Origin: Microvirga sp. TS319
Lineage (GTDB): Bacteria; Pseudomonadota; Alphaproteobacteria; Rhizobiales; Beijerinckiaceae
Reading direction: 5' to 3'
Assembly: GCF_041276405.1 (NCBI RefSeq)
Contig: NZ_JBGGGT010000002.1
Span: 719,001 to 783,000, forward strand
Length of the DNA stretch: 64,000 bases
Shown: positions 27,701 through 35,233 of the stretch, in pieces
Layout: every line of letters begins with the position of its first letter
Numbering within the stretch: position 1 is the stretch's first letter
The notes under the pieces: model-generated
Told to the model about the DNA's origin: nothing
What the model saw: only the letters and a program-made list of their open reading frames with translations
Databases searched by the model: none
Made by a program: the position numbers and the translations under genes

Positions 27701-27811
27701 TCGCTCCAGTGTGGCGCGGTCTCGGATATCGGGACGGTAATCGTACTTGAGGTCCTTCAGCTTTGAGACCAAAGCATCCTCAAGATCGCGTTCGGGTGTG
27801 ATCGTTACCAT
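24782..27811 (-). CDS. hsdR: Type I restriction enzyme subunit R (type IC-like)
   Basis: A 1009-residue motor-nuclease. The PD-(D/E)XK site is visible as YDVILLINGV (Asp122) and VVQIELKTLG (Glu136, Lys138). The helicase has Walker A TGSGKTLTSFKA (~280), DECHRSQFGE as the DEAH-type motif, and FGFTGTPIF as motif III; a large C-terminal helical domain binds HsdM. Overall size and the N-terminal EDALVSKL are closest to EcoR124I-type (IC) subunits, the class in which PrrC was first found. It is the first restriction gene of the operon, 9 bases after the Phd-like antitoxin gene. Confidence 0.94.
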   Translation of the reverse strand: MVTITPERDLEDALVSKLKDLKYDYRPDIRDRATLERNFREKFESLNRVHLTDAEFSRLMDEIVTPDVFTAARTLRERNNFTRDDGTPLNYTLVNIKDWCKNSFEVINQLRINTDNSHHRYDVILLINGVPVVQIELKTLGISPRRAMEQIVEYKNDPGNGYTKTILCFLQLFIVSNRDRTFYFANNNARHFAFNAEERFLPVYEFADVDNKKIFHLDSFAETFLVKCTLGQTISRYMVLVASEQKLLMMRPYQVYAVKAIVDSIAQDCGNGYIWHTTGSGKTLTSFKASTLLKDNPDIEKCLFVVDRKDLDRQTREEFNKFQEGCVEENTNTASLVRRLLSDDYADKVIVCTIQKLGLALDENSKRNKQQKKDGKKSFKEQLEPLRDKRIAFIFDECHRSQFGENHKAIKEFFPRAQLFGFTGTPIFDQNAAQQKIEDTQASMKTTEDLFQQRLHTYTITHAIEDGNVLRFHVDYFKPQGKTLPKPGEPLAKRAVIEAILSKHDLATGQRRFNALLATSSINDAIEYHTLFKTIQAERLAVDPNFQPLNIACVFSPPAEGDPDVKQIQEDLPQEKEDNAVEPEKKKEALKAILADYNAHYGTNHKIGEFDLYYQDVQKRIKDQQWPDSDLRKAYPNVPHHKIDITIVVDMLLTGFDSKFLNTLYVDKNLKHHGLIQAFSRTNRVLNATKPYGNILDFRQQQGAVDAAIALFSGEAASEKAREIWLVDKAPVVIQKLETAVQKLDTFMKSQGLDCAPNAVPNLRGDAARAAFIEHFKEVQRLKTQLDQYTDLTDENRNTIEQVLPRENLLGFRGAYLETAQRLRAQQGKGADEPTPDADQLDFEFVLFASAVIDYDYIMGLIARYSEAPPGKQKMSREELIGLIQSDAKFMDEREDIAAYINTLKAGEGLSEKAIRDGYNRFKAEKNAAELAGIAGKHGLATEALQGFVDTILQRMIFDGEALTDLMEPLGLNWKARRVKELDLMADLMPLLLKRAGGREISGLSAYEQ

Positions 27812-27820
27812 CTATGCAGC

Positions 27821-28039
27821 TCAGTTTTCTTCAACGCCAGTTGGATGGGCCGTCTTGCTCTTGGTCAAAGTTCTGTCCTCGCCGCCAACTTTGCCATTAT
27901 TCAATCTTTCGTATTCCTCAACTGACATCACCACCACGACTGGCCGACCATGCTTGGCAACCAACACCGGCTCGGCGCGAGCCAGGTCGATCAAACGTCC
28001 GAAGCCGTACTTGGCGTCCTTCGCCGACATACTTTGCAT
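27821..28039 (-). CDS. Phd/YefM-family antitoxin-like protein leading the hsd operon
   Basis: The start at ATG 28039 is preceded by AGGAG with 7-base spacing, giving 72 residues; longer in-frame starts lack such a site. The sequence contains SAKDAKYGFGRLIDLARAEP and VLVAKHGRPVVVVMSVEEYE, the full Phd/YefM fold that binds DNA and represses its own operon. No classical Doc or YoeB toxin gene follows; instead hsdR begins 9 bases later. It may therefore act as an autorepressor of the restriction-PrrC operon. That role is inferred from position only. Confidence 0.8.
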   Translation of the reverse strand: MQSMSAKDAKYGFGRLIDLARAEPVLVAKHGRPVVVVMSVEEYERLNNGKVGGEDRTLTKSKTAHPTGVEEN

Positions 28040-28887
28040 GGCGTGGCTCCTGTTAAAATCAAAGGCTACTTTGGCCATTTTGGCCCGTTTCTCAAGATGG
28101 TTTTGGACGGTTTCCACATGCCCCGCCCGATCGCGTAGGCGGGCGCATCCAGCATCGCCCGTTCCAGTGCCGCTCCAGGCGGCAGGCGCTGGATTTCGTC
28201 GGCAAGCCGCACCTGGAGTGCGCGGTTGTAGGCGACGATCGGCGTCTGACGACCGACGTTCACACCAAAGCGCTGGTGGTCACGCAGCTCCACACACTCT
28301 TCGTTAGCCGGAACGCCCTTGGCGAAGCAGCTCCGAGTCTCTCCCTTGGGAGGGTTCGCCGCGGAGAGAAGCCGATGACGACGGAACTCGCCGAAAAGGT
28401 CAGGTCCGCAATTCGAGATGTTGGCGAGGAGGATCGTTCCGGCTCAGTTGGTGCCTAAAATCCGGCGCAGCCACACGATCGCTATATCCCCAACCCGAAG
28501 ATTTGTAGAACCCTTTCAGGTATGCGAGGTTCATATTCCCCTGAGCAGACTGAGATTTGCCACCTACTGAAGGTCTGTCCATGGCACTAAGACGAAGTAT
28601 GGTGAACGTCTACTCTCGCGGGCATACCCGACCTTGCCGAAGGGCAGGGAGAGCTTCCGAACCCATAGGAGCCTCGGTGTCGGGGCCTGTTGGCCAGAGG
28701 CACGTGTAGGCAAGTTTCACAGGCCGGAGCCAGGACGGCTTCTCCTAGGCTCCGAATGCACAGCTGGATTGCTCCTGTGGCTGAGCCAACACTCTTGTAG
28801 GAACTCTCCACCACCTCATGGGTCGGGAACTGCAGACCAAGTAGCGGGCGGTCTCAGTCGTATGGCGCCGGCTCACGGTTACGGTCG
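28040..28887. other. Gene-poor stretch upstream of the antitoxin-hsd operon
   Basis: About 850 bases. The part next to 28040 should contain the operon promoter. Apart from the relic listed at 28066-28320, I see no intact gene, RNA or repeat. Confidence 0.45.
28066..28320 (-). pseudogene. Unidentified coding relic
   Basis: A minus-strand frame, open upstream of its first ATG (28293), reads KGVPANEECVELRDHQRFGV, then TPIVAYNRALQVRLADEIQR and a helix ALERAMLDAPAYAIGRG. This has protein-like composition but no recognisable family, and it ends 27 bases before the antitoxin start. It looks like an internal or C-terminal fragment of a larger gene whose 5' part is missing. Confidence 0.3.
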
Positions 28888-29256
28888 CTACAATGAAAAG
28901 CTGCCGCGACTCTCAAGATAGTCAGCAACCCGCTTCAGACCTGTATGCTGTTGCATGAGTTCGAGCGGGCGAGCTTCAAGAACGACATTATAGCTCTTCA
29001 GCCATGATGCCGCGGCACCTGCATCGCCTCCGACAATGGCCGTCAGCAAAAAGTGGAGCTGGATAAGAAGCAGGGTGTTTGTCAAGGCGGCTTCGTTTGA
29101 CGCCAGGGATGCAATAACGGTTTCGTTGTCCGCTCCCCCGATGATAGCGCGAAGGTCCTGGTTCGAAAGATCGAGCCAAGCCGCTAGGCGGGTCAGCGCC
29201 TTCGTGATGATGGTCGCGTCTTCAACCATCAGACAGTCCCGACCGTTGGCGCTCAT
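28888..29256 (-). CDS. MbcA/ParS/Xre-type antitoxin-like protein (orphan)
   Basis: A 122-residue protein whose C-terminal half carries the toxin-binding (DUF2384-like) signature: LHFLLTAIVGGDAGAAASWL, then RPLELMQQHTGLKRVADYLE. The N-terminal half is helical (ALTRLAAWLDLSNQDLRAII), a weakly conserved helix-turn-helix region as in Xre-RES antitoxins. The usual RES-domain NAD-degrading toxin is absent on both sides. It may be an orphan antitoxin that could counter toxins of incoming elements, or a regulator. Confidence 0.7.
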   Translation of the reverse strand: MSANGRDCLMVEDATIITKALTRLAAWLDLSNQDLRAIIGGADNETVIASLASNEAALTNTLLLIQLHFLLTAIVGGDAGAAASWLKSYNVVLEARPLELMQQHTGLKRVADYLESRGSFSL

Positions 29257-29546
29257 AATCCTTTACCCCGCCGTTGCGCTTTCTTGCTCGGGGGGGCCGT
29301 TGATTGGGCGACGCTGCACGTGGATGCCCGATACGAGCCGGCTCCAAGCCAACTTAGAACTGGCCAAGTGTTCAGATCCTAGGTCCTGTGATCCATGTCA
29401 GGGTCTGTTGGGCATATGGCTCGCCTCGCTTCCGGGCACATTACTTGCTCCCTCAAGGCCGAAGGGGGGCGAGCCGGCCTGGGCCTTCTCACGGCCATGC
29501 GCTCCCTCAAAAGAGTGCGTACCTGCTGCGCTCAAGTGTTGGCATC

Positions 29547-29735
29547 TTACCAGCGGTCTCCTCGGTCTCCGCACACGTGAATGAGTATGATGAGCCAGAC
29601 ATACGTCATCATGGCAGTGGGTCCGAGAGCAAAATAAAACAGGTCGAAATCGGTGAAATGTCCGGTTCGGTGGGCCCACCAGCCGCTGAGTGCCAGAATG
29701 GCGGATGCCGTTGCAAGAAGGATTATGACCCGCAT
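29547..29735 (-). CDS. Small two-helix membrane protein
   Basis: 62 residues from an ATG with AGGAG eight bases upstream. Two hydrophobic segments are visible: IILLATASAILALSGWW (residues 3-20) and FALGPTAMMTYVWLIILIHV (~35-55), separated by a short polar loop. The C-terminus is charged. I do not recognise a family and there are no obvious operon partners. Confidence 0.55.
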   Translation of the reverse strand: MRVIILLATASAILALSGWWAHRTGHFTDFDLFYFALGPTAMMTYVWLIILIHVCGDRGDRW

Positions 29736-29822
29736 CAGCTCTATCTCCTAAGGTCTAGGGGCGGACAGGTTTCATAGAATTGGTATTCGTGTCCCGGCAG
29801 AGCTGCTCTCATGATCGGGGGA

Positions 29823-30359
29823 TCACTTTTGAGTGGATCCTTTTCTGTTAGCCTCAAGCAAATGATCCCAGTTGCCAGCTTTCATGTCCGGGAGGGGGAC
29901 AGGAAGGCCTAACGTTGCCCGTGCGGCAGCCCATGTTCGATAGTCTGCCAAGCGTGTTCGCGCATCAATCTTATGAGTAAGGCTCAGGAGTTCCTGAAGC
30001 TGATTGAAGACGGGAGAGAGATCAACTTCAGGCGCCTCAGGAGCATTGGCAGCCCCGTCGAGGGCTCGTTCGAGCCATTCCAAGCCGACCCATTCAACGA
30101 TGAAGGAAACAACGGCCGAAGCACCCTGTAAGGCGGCGCTTCTCGACGTGGTGTGGCGGTATGGCCGATTGCCAGTCAGCACCTGTCCTTGTGCTTTTCC
30201 CCAGCGCTCAAGGGCTAAAAGCCAGTGGTCCCGTTCCCTAGACGGTCCTGTGGCGGCGATCGAGACCTCGAAGGACGGGCGCTGCCAGTCGAGCGCTTCG
30301 ATCGAGCAACGGAACACGAGGTTGGGATAGTCCGGGAGGCTGTAATCAACGCACTTCAT
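29823..30359 (-). CDS. Hypothetical protein
   Basis: 178 residues from the ATG at 30359 (a TTG four codons upstream is the alternative). It contains DYSLPDYPNLVFRCSIEALD and EWVGLEWLERALDG, a mixed N-terminal region and a helical C-terminal half. No signal peptide, membrane segment or catalytic motif is visible, and I do not recognise a family. Confidence 0.5.
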   Translation of the reverse strand: MKCVDYSLPDYPNLVFRCSIEALDWQRPSFEVSIAATGPSRERDHWLLALERWGKAQGQVLTGNRPYRHTTSRSAALQGASAVVSFIVEWVGLEWLERALDGAANAPEAPEVDLSPVFNQLQELLSLTHKIDARTRLADYRTWAAARATLGLPVPLPDMKAGNWDHLLEANRKGSTQK

Positions 30360-30515
30360 GAGGGTACTCAAACATCACCAGAATTCACATCTGCCTTACC
30401 CGCTTGGAACAGCGGCGTGTCTCCCGGCTCGGGGACAAGACTTGAAGGGCGTGGCAGGACGAGAGGAGCCTTGGCTCGGGGAGGTGGCACGCCGGCTCCT
30501 GAGGGTGAGAGCATT

Positions 30516-30550
30516 TTGTAGAGTATACTCCGTGGAAGAATACTCTACAA
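30516..30550 (+). promoter_or_regulatory. Palindromic operator candidate of the XRE regulator
   Basis: TTGTAGAGTAT (30516-30526) and ATACTCTACAA (30540-30550) form a perfect 11-bp inverted repeat with a 13-base spacer. It ends 18 bases before the ATG of the XRE gene. It is AT-rich and not followed by a T tract, so an operator is more likely than a terminator. Autoregulation is the natural reading. Confidence 0.6.
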
Positions 30551-30568
30551 GGCGGTCGGATCTCGGAC

Positions 30569-30814
30569 ATGTCGATCCGAGATGTGCTCGCCCGCAATAT
30601 TAGAAAGTACCGAAAGGCCGCCGGGCTGTCCCAGGAGGAGCTTGCTCACCGGGCGGAGATCGATCGGACCTATATTAGTTCCATCGAACGCAGCGTTTAT
30701 GGTGCGACGATCGACGTCGTGGACCGCCTGGCGAAGGCGCTTGGGGTCGAGGCGGCCGATCTCTTGGTCAAACCGCGGCGCCGGGTGGCGGCAAAGACAC
30801 CCTCGTCCCGATAA
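30569..30814 (+). CDS. XRE-family transcriptional regulator, C-protein-like
   Basis: 81 residues, essentially one Cro/C1-type helix-turn-helix domain: ARNIRKYRKAAGLSQEELAH, then DRTYISSIERSVYGATIDVV and LAKALGVEAADLL. A short basic tail follows. Size and single-domain layout are like the controller proteins of restriction-modification systems. A perfect inverted repeat lies directly upstream. No restriction gene is adjacent, so its targets are unknown beyond probable autoregulation. Confidence 0.88.
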   Translation: MSIRDVLARNIRKYRKAAGLSQEELAHRAEIDRTYISSIERSVYGATIDVVDRLAKALGVEAADLLVKPRRRVAAKTPSSR

Positions 30815-30914
30815 CCTGATTAACATGGGTTCGAGCACGGTTTCGGCGGTCAGCCCGCCCGCCCTTCATGCCGCCGGCTGCGAACCTGTACTTGACCGCT
30901 GAATTTCTGGTCGT

Positions 30915-31535
30915 TCAAGCTGAGAGTGCTGGACGGGACCGCTCAGGCTTCTTCCAGGGCACATACGTGACGTAGCCGAAGCTCATGAAGAAGAAACTCA
31001 GCGTTCTTTGGGTCGCAATCTGCATCGCTTTCGGTTCGCGCGTCACGGGATCGTATTCCAACGAGCAACTTTGTCCGGTCTGATCCAGCTTCGTCTCGGC
31101 CCACATCAAGTCGATGCTGATCTGACCGGGCGTATGGGTAACGGTGTAGCCGCCGATCCTGTGAGACTGTGGTGTGTTGAGAGTGACACTTTTCTCAGTG
31201 CGATCGCCATCCAGCTTGACGTCGCCGATTCCCGCAGCATGCCCCTTCACGCCAGGTTCTTGCCCTGAGAACCGGCCAATGAACGACCACCGGGCCCGAG
31301 GCGCGATCGGGATCAAGTCGATGAGGCGACGCGCGGCCTCTGCAGGAAATGTGTCTCCGTCGGCAACAAGGCGATCAATCAGCGAGTTGGCTTCGAAACG
31401 AGCTTGTGCATTAAGCATTTCGGTCGGTCGCTCCCAAGAGGCCATTTCCTGTAGCCTGCCAGTCTCACCTGAGGATGACAATGCCTCACAGAAGCGAGCT
31501 GGCTTGTTGCTCCACGGGTAGTCTTCTACAAACAT
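30915..31535 (-). CDS. Hypothetical protein
   Basis: 206 residues when started at ATG 31535 (MFVEDYPWSN); a longer in-frame start at 31892 is rejected because that part is antisense to the gene at 31539. The centre is helical (ARFEANSLIDRLVADGD), and the C-terminal half is beta-rich with RIGGYTVTHTPGQISIDLMW. No known family. It is divergent from the next gene with start codons only a few bases apart, so the ribosome binding site of each lies inside the other gene's 5' region, or one start is misassigned. Confidence 0.5.
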   Translation of the reverse strand: MFVEDYPWSNKPARFCEALSSSGETGRLQEMASWERPTEMLNAQARFEANSLIDRLVADGDTFPAEAARRLIDLIPIAPRARWSFIGRFSGQEPGVKGHAAGIGDVKLDGDRTEKSVTLNTPQSHRIGGYTVTHTPGQISIDLMWAETKLDQTGQSCSLEYDPVTREPKAMQIATQRTLSFFFMSFGYVTYVPWKKPERSRPALSA

Positions 31536-31538
31536 GAT

Positions 31539-31784
31539 ATGGACCATCCCGACGATCAACAACAGGAAACCTGGTCGGAGTACCAGCCGCGTGATCCTGA
31601 GATCACAGGATTGGTGCAGCAGTTGGCGGCCAACGGTTTGGTTCTCAGCCAAATTGAGGAGTTGATCAAGCAGGCCTTGAAAAGCAAGCTCGCGGAGCTG
31701 AGCGAGCGGGATAGCGGCTACGACGATGTTGCCTGGGAAGTGTTGGAGGATCTCCGAACACCACCGCGTAACCGGCAACATTGA
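31539..31784 (+). CDS. Small acidic hypothetical protein
   Basis: 81 residues, acidic and helical: ITGLVQQLAANGLVLSQIEE, KQALKSKLAELSERDS, AWEVLEDLRTPP. No signal peptide or membrane segment and no recognised family. Protein-like composition supports it over the antisense frame. Confidence 0.5.
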   Translation: MDHPDDQQQETWSEYQPRDPEITGLVQQLAANGLVLSQIEELIKQALKSKLAELSERDSGYDDVAWEVLEDLRTPPRNRQH

Positions 31785-31999
31785 CCCATGGGCCCAGTCT
31801 CTGCCTTGGAACGGGCTAGACAAGCTCATTCTTCCATTGTCCCGCAGATCCGCTCCTGCACAGGACGGGCCGCGAAACCTTATGGGTTTCACTGTGGCTG
31901 CCTCTCAGGGTGTAGTCGTGCTGCTGCCCGTTGAAGAATGCCAGCAACAGGGCATGGTTGGGAAAGATCGTGGGCAGGGGAGGGACGTTGCCGGCGCCG

Positions 32000-32464
32000 T
32001 CAATCGCGTTGCTTTGGTCTGAAAGAACGAGATTTCCTGGCTTCTACAACGAATGGGCGGACTGTAGTCTTCAGGCCCCATTCCTCTTCGAAGGCGGTTG
32101 TAGTGGCCTCAAGATCGGAGGCTTGTGCGACGGAGACGTCGCAACGAGGACCAAAACTGGTTGGCCGAATTTCACCAATTGCATCTGCTGCAAGCGATAA
32201 ATCGATTCCCGCAGCAACGAGAGTGTCAATGTGATGCGCCCTTCGCATGACGCGAGTTTGGTCGTCAACCTGTGCATCACCATCGGTGGCCGGCAGTGAT
32301 CCAGCCAGATGGTGGAGTTCATTGTAGTCTCGGTATCCCAGCATCTTAGCAACGAGATCCTGACAGGTGGCTAGGCGAAGGTCACAGCCATACGCCTGCA
32401 AATAGCGCTTGAGACGTTTAGCATCTCCTTTAGGGCGATTGGTGCTTACGACGTTGAAACGCAT
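32000..32464 (-). CDS. Protein with an N-terminal glyoxalase-related-type helical domain
   Basis: About 154 residues from ATG 32464. Residues ~10-45 read AKRLKRYLQAYGCDLRLATC and then QDLVAKMLGYRDYNELHHLA. This is the short helical module (A-x-x-L...G...s-x-x-Q-x-L-v-A-x-x-x-G-y-x-(D/N)-(W/Y)-x-x-L) found at the start of so-called glyoxalase-related proteins on mobile elements. The rest has no recognisable motif. Function is unknown. Confidence 0.55.
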   Translation of the reverse strand: MRFNVVSTNRPKGDAKRLKRYLQAYGCDLRLATCQDLVAKMLGYRDYNELHHLAGSLPATDGDAQVDDQTRVMRRAHHIDTLVAAGIDLSLAADAIGEIRPTSFGPRCDVSVAQASDLEATTTAFEEEWGLKTTVRPFVVEARKSRSFRPKQRD

Positions 32465-33477
32465 GAATGTTTCACTTTCTGCAGAGGGGTGCCGAAACAC
32501 GAGCTAAGCGAAGCCAAATCATTAGGGGCGAGGAAGCTACCCAGGTTCTTGGTGCTTCTCTGATCTCTCGCTTTTGTCGGATCGATGCTTCGCAGATCAA
32601 TGGGGTCAAAGCCTACATGGGAGCGGAGCCGACCACTGTCGCAGAGGTTTCGTCAAATCTCAGGAAAGTTTGATGGTCCGCCTGATACAGTACTGAACGG
32701 CTTTTCCCAGCTGGAGATCGCGAAGAGACTCGCACTCATAGGAGGCAAAACAGACGTATTATCCATGTTGCCTTACGAGGATTCAACTTTCTTGAGGGTG
32801 AACTATGATCGACAGCTACGGCGTCAGCATGAGACGAATCTAAATTACTTTTGTATGATACTTAGATATTTTTATTCTCTGCGCGAAGTCGTATTTGTGG
32901 TTGCATAACATTGGGTCCCTCCAGCGAAAGCTATCTGTCTGCGGCAATTATGCATAATGTGCCCATCAGTCAAGTTTGACATGTGAATATCCTAAAACCG
33001 AATAAGCATTGTCTCAGAATTAAAGCAACATTTTATAGATGGTTATTTCAGAGGGGCGCAAATGTGTACGGCGTTGTAGCTGAGGTTTATGTGGTCGAAT
33101 TCTCGACGACTTCATGAATAATGGTGTGCGCCAACGTTCTATTAGAAAATCAACCTGCGTTGAGGATAGTAAAGCGGTTGCCGCTCGGCCGGTATCAGGT
33201 TCGCGGCGATTGCCGATAGTGATTGTATCCAACGCGACACCTAGGGTGTGGACCCATTAAAGCGCAGCCACAGCCTGATCGACGCAAACTTGACGAGGGC
33301 TAGGTGACGACAAGCCTCTGCCGGATATCTGGCTCAGTGGGCCGACGCTAACGCGGATCACCAAGCCTTGCCGGGCCGTCCAGACGGCCGCCATCCTTGC
33401 ACCCAGTTCCTTCGCAATAGTAATCGAACCCGAGCCACGGTCGCGCTGATCCCACGCGGGGAGAGGAGAAGCCTGTC
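32465..33477. other. 1-kb gene-free stretch, AT-rich in the middle
   Basis: No supportable gene on either strand. The stretch from about 32790 to 33060 is clearly more AT-rich than its surroundings. No hairpin-T tract, direct repeat series or tRNA-like fold was noticed. It may be decayed DNA or hold uncharacterised regulatory or RNA sequence. Confidence 0.5.
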
Positions 33478-33747
33478 ATGTCGAGATTCGCAATCGCGTT
33501 TGCGCTGGCGCTGGCCGCAACCACCGCCAGCGCTCAAGATGCTCGGTCCAGGCAATCGCACGCTCCGGCTGCTACGAGCAGGAATGGAACACAGCCTACT
33601 AACGGCGTGAATGAAACACAGCCGTTCCTATTCGATGGACGGATGAAAGGTGATGGTGTCCAGCGAGGAACGCACGTGGACAATCGCCACCCCGACGCTG
33701 GCGCCATCGTCGTGCAGCCGAGATCGAGCCATCCTGAGCGGGAATGA
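33478..33747 (+). CDS. Small secreted protein
   Basis: 89 residues from an ATG with AGGAG nine bases upstream. The N-terminus is a clear Sec signal peptide (MSRFAIAFALALAATTASAQ, cleavage predicted after ASA). The mature part is short, hydrophilic and low complexity (HAPAATSRNGTQPTNGVNET), with no cysteines. The periplasm or outside is the expected location. Similar tiny secreted proteins are common and unstudied in Hyphomicrobiales. Confidence 0.55.
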   Translation: MSRFAIAFALALAATTASAQDARSRQSHAPAATSRNGTQPTNGVNETQPFLFDGRMKGDGVQRGTHVDNRHPDAGAIVVQPRSSHPERE

Positions 33748-33955
33748 TGAGGCTGCGCATCCGTTCATTGGATCATTCAGTGGCTCCGTGCGCGCTCTGG
33801 CCCCACATGCCCGTGGGAAGATGCGGCGCGATTTTCGCGAACTGCCCGGCCGTGCGCCAGAACCACTCTCGATCCATAGTGGCCTCCTCAGAGGACCTGA
33901 ATTACAAACCGCGCGCCTCCTTAAGCCCCTTTATGGTTCCGGACCCTAAGTTGCT

Positions 33956-35233
33956 TTAGATTGCGCGCAGAAATTCTCGTTCTCCTACCAAAGATTCTCT
34001 AATCTGAGCCTCATCCAGGTAATGCTTCAGCGTCTCTGGATCTTCATGGCCTGCGATCTCTGCGAGTGTGAGGAGAATGCCACGTGTATCGTAGTTATAG
34101 CCGAACTTCGTTCTGGCATCCTGAAGAAGTTGGCAAGCGTAGCGGGTGAGAAACGCTGCTCGAAGTGAATGGATGCTACCCTTGACACCGGCGGCCTTGA
34201 AGCCGCGAACCTTTACGATGTCTTTGATCGCCGTGATGGTCAGTGGAACGGCGTCCCGGTCGGATAACCAAAATCCGCCTGACAATTTTTCACGGTTTGA
34301 ACTGCCTGAAACCCGCAAGAAGCGGTTACGCTCCCCCCAAAGATGTTGAAGGAGGGCAATGACCAGCGGAATCGGAAAGGCCACGTTGCGGGTTTTTCCC
34401 CGTTTCTCCCTCACGCCGACAATCAAATTTTGCCGGCCTGTGCTCGCGAGGTGGTACATTTTCTCCCGGATGCTTGCTTTCCTGACACGGTCACTGGCCA
34501 GGAACTCAACACGCTCAGACGGGCCAATGAGGTTATCGCCCCGAAGAAGCGCGTTAAGAGTATCGCAGCTCAAGGCCGCAACTCCCATGGCGCGTAGGCC
34601 GGTTTCATACACCGTGCGGCCAAGAAGCCAATTGCGCTCTGCCATGAAGGCACCGGGATGGTTCATCAGCGCCTGAAGGACCCGGTTTGCCTCATCCTCA
34701 TTCGGAATTGAGCGCTTGCCATGCTTGAGTTTCGGCCCACGAGGAGCTCTGAAGCGAGGCTGGGGCTCCAAGACTTCAACACTCAACGGTGATGCTGAGA
34801 TCGAAGCTGCGAAAGAACGCAGAAGCGGCCCGCCGATGTTCCGTGATGCCAGAAAATGGCACCAGCGCATGACGACACCGGCCCAGCGAGCTTGCCGATT
34901 GCGTCCAATTCTATCGGCGCTCAGCGCCTCGGTTAGCCACCTATGATAGTGGTGTTCTCCCGGTTCGTTCCAGGAGACATTATGATCTTGAAGATAATTA
35001 CACCAGATACAAATGATGCGAGCGATGTCTTGAAGGCTGCCGCTGCGCTGTGAACGCCATGCAGCCAGCTCACGGATGAACGCATCTGCAGGTTCGAACA
35101 CGCCGTAGTCTGGATGCACGACAATCGGATAGTTGGGGAGCTTCAAACGCTCCGAGATCTTTATCACCCCTGATCCATTGATACAGTGGAAATGGGCATT
35201 CTGGCGAGCGAATCCTTGCATCAGCGTGATCAC
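33956..35233 (-). CDS. Tyrosine recombinase of the island recombinase operon (small)
   Basis: 425 residues, starting at GTG 35233, which overlaps the stop of the coiled-coil gene (GTGA). The catalytic arginine is in YETGLRAMGVAALSC (~210), HxxR is GSIHSLRAAFLTRYA (~345), and the end motif AGHEDPETLKHYLDEA (~395) supplies His and the nucleophilic Tyr. All catalytic residues seem present, so this is the most likely active strand-transferase of the module. Last of four coupled genes pointing away from the comM junction. Confidence 0.85.
   Translation of the reverse strand: MITLMQGFARQNAHFHCINGSGVIKISERLKLPNYPIVVHPDYGVFEPADAFIRELAAWRSQRSGSLQDIARIICIWCNYLQDHNVSWNEPGEHHYHRWLTEALSADRIGRNRQARWAGVVMRWCHFLASRNIGGPLLRSFAASISASPLSVEVLEPQPRFRAPRGPKLKHGKRSIPNEDEANRVLQALMNHPGAFMAERNWLLGRTVYETGLRAMGVAALSCDTLNALLRGDNLIGPSERVEFLASDRVRKASIREKMYHLASTGRQNLIVGVREKRGKTRNVAFPIPLVIALLQHLWGERNRFLRVSGSSNREKLSGGFWLSDRDAVPLTITAIKDIVKVRGFKAAGVKGSIHSLRAAFLTRYACQLLQDARTKFGYNYDTRGILLTLAEIAGHEDPETLKHYLDEAQIRESLVGEREFLRAI

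Noticed and set aside
28066-28117. Longer start for the Phd-like antitoxin (98 residues)
   Set aside because: The AGGAG-spaced ATG at 28039 gives the standard antitoxin N-terminus; the extension has no ribosome binding site.
31536-31892. N-terminal extension of the hypothetical gene at 30915
   Set aside because: It is antisense to the better supported small gene at 31539-31784.
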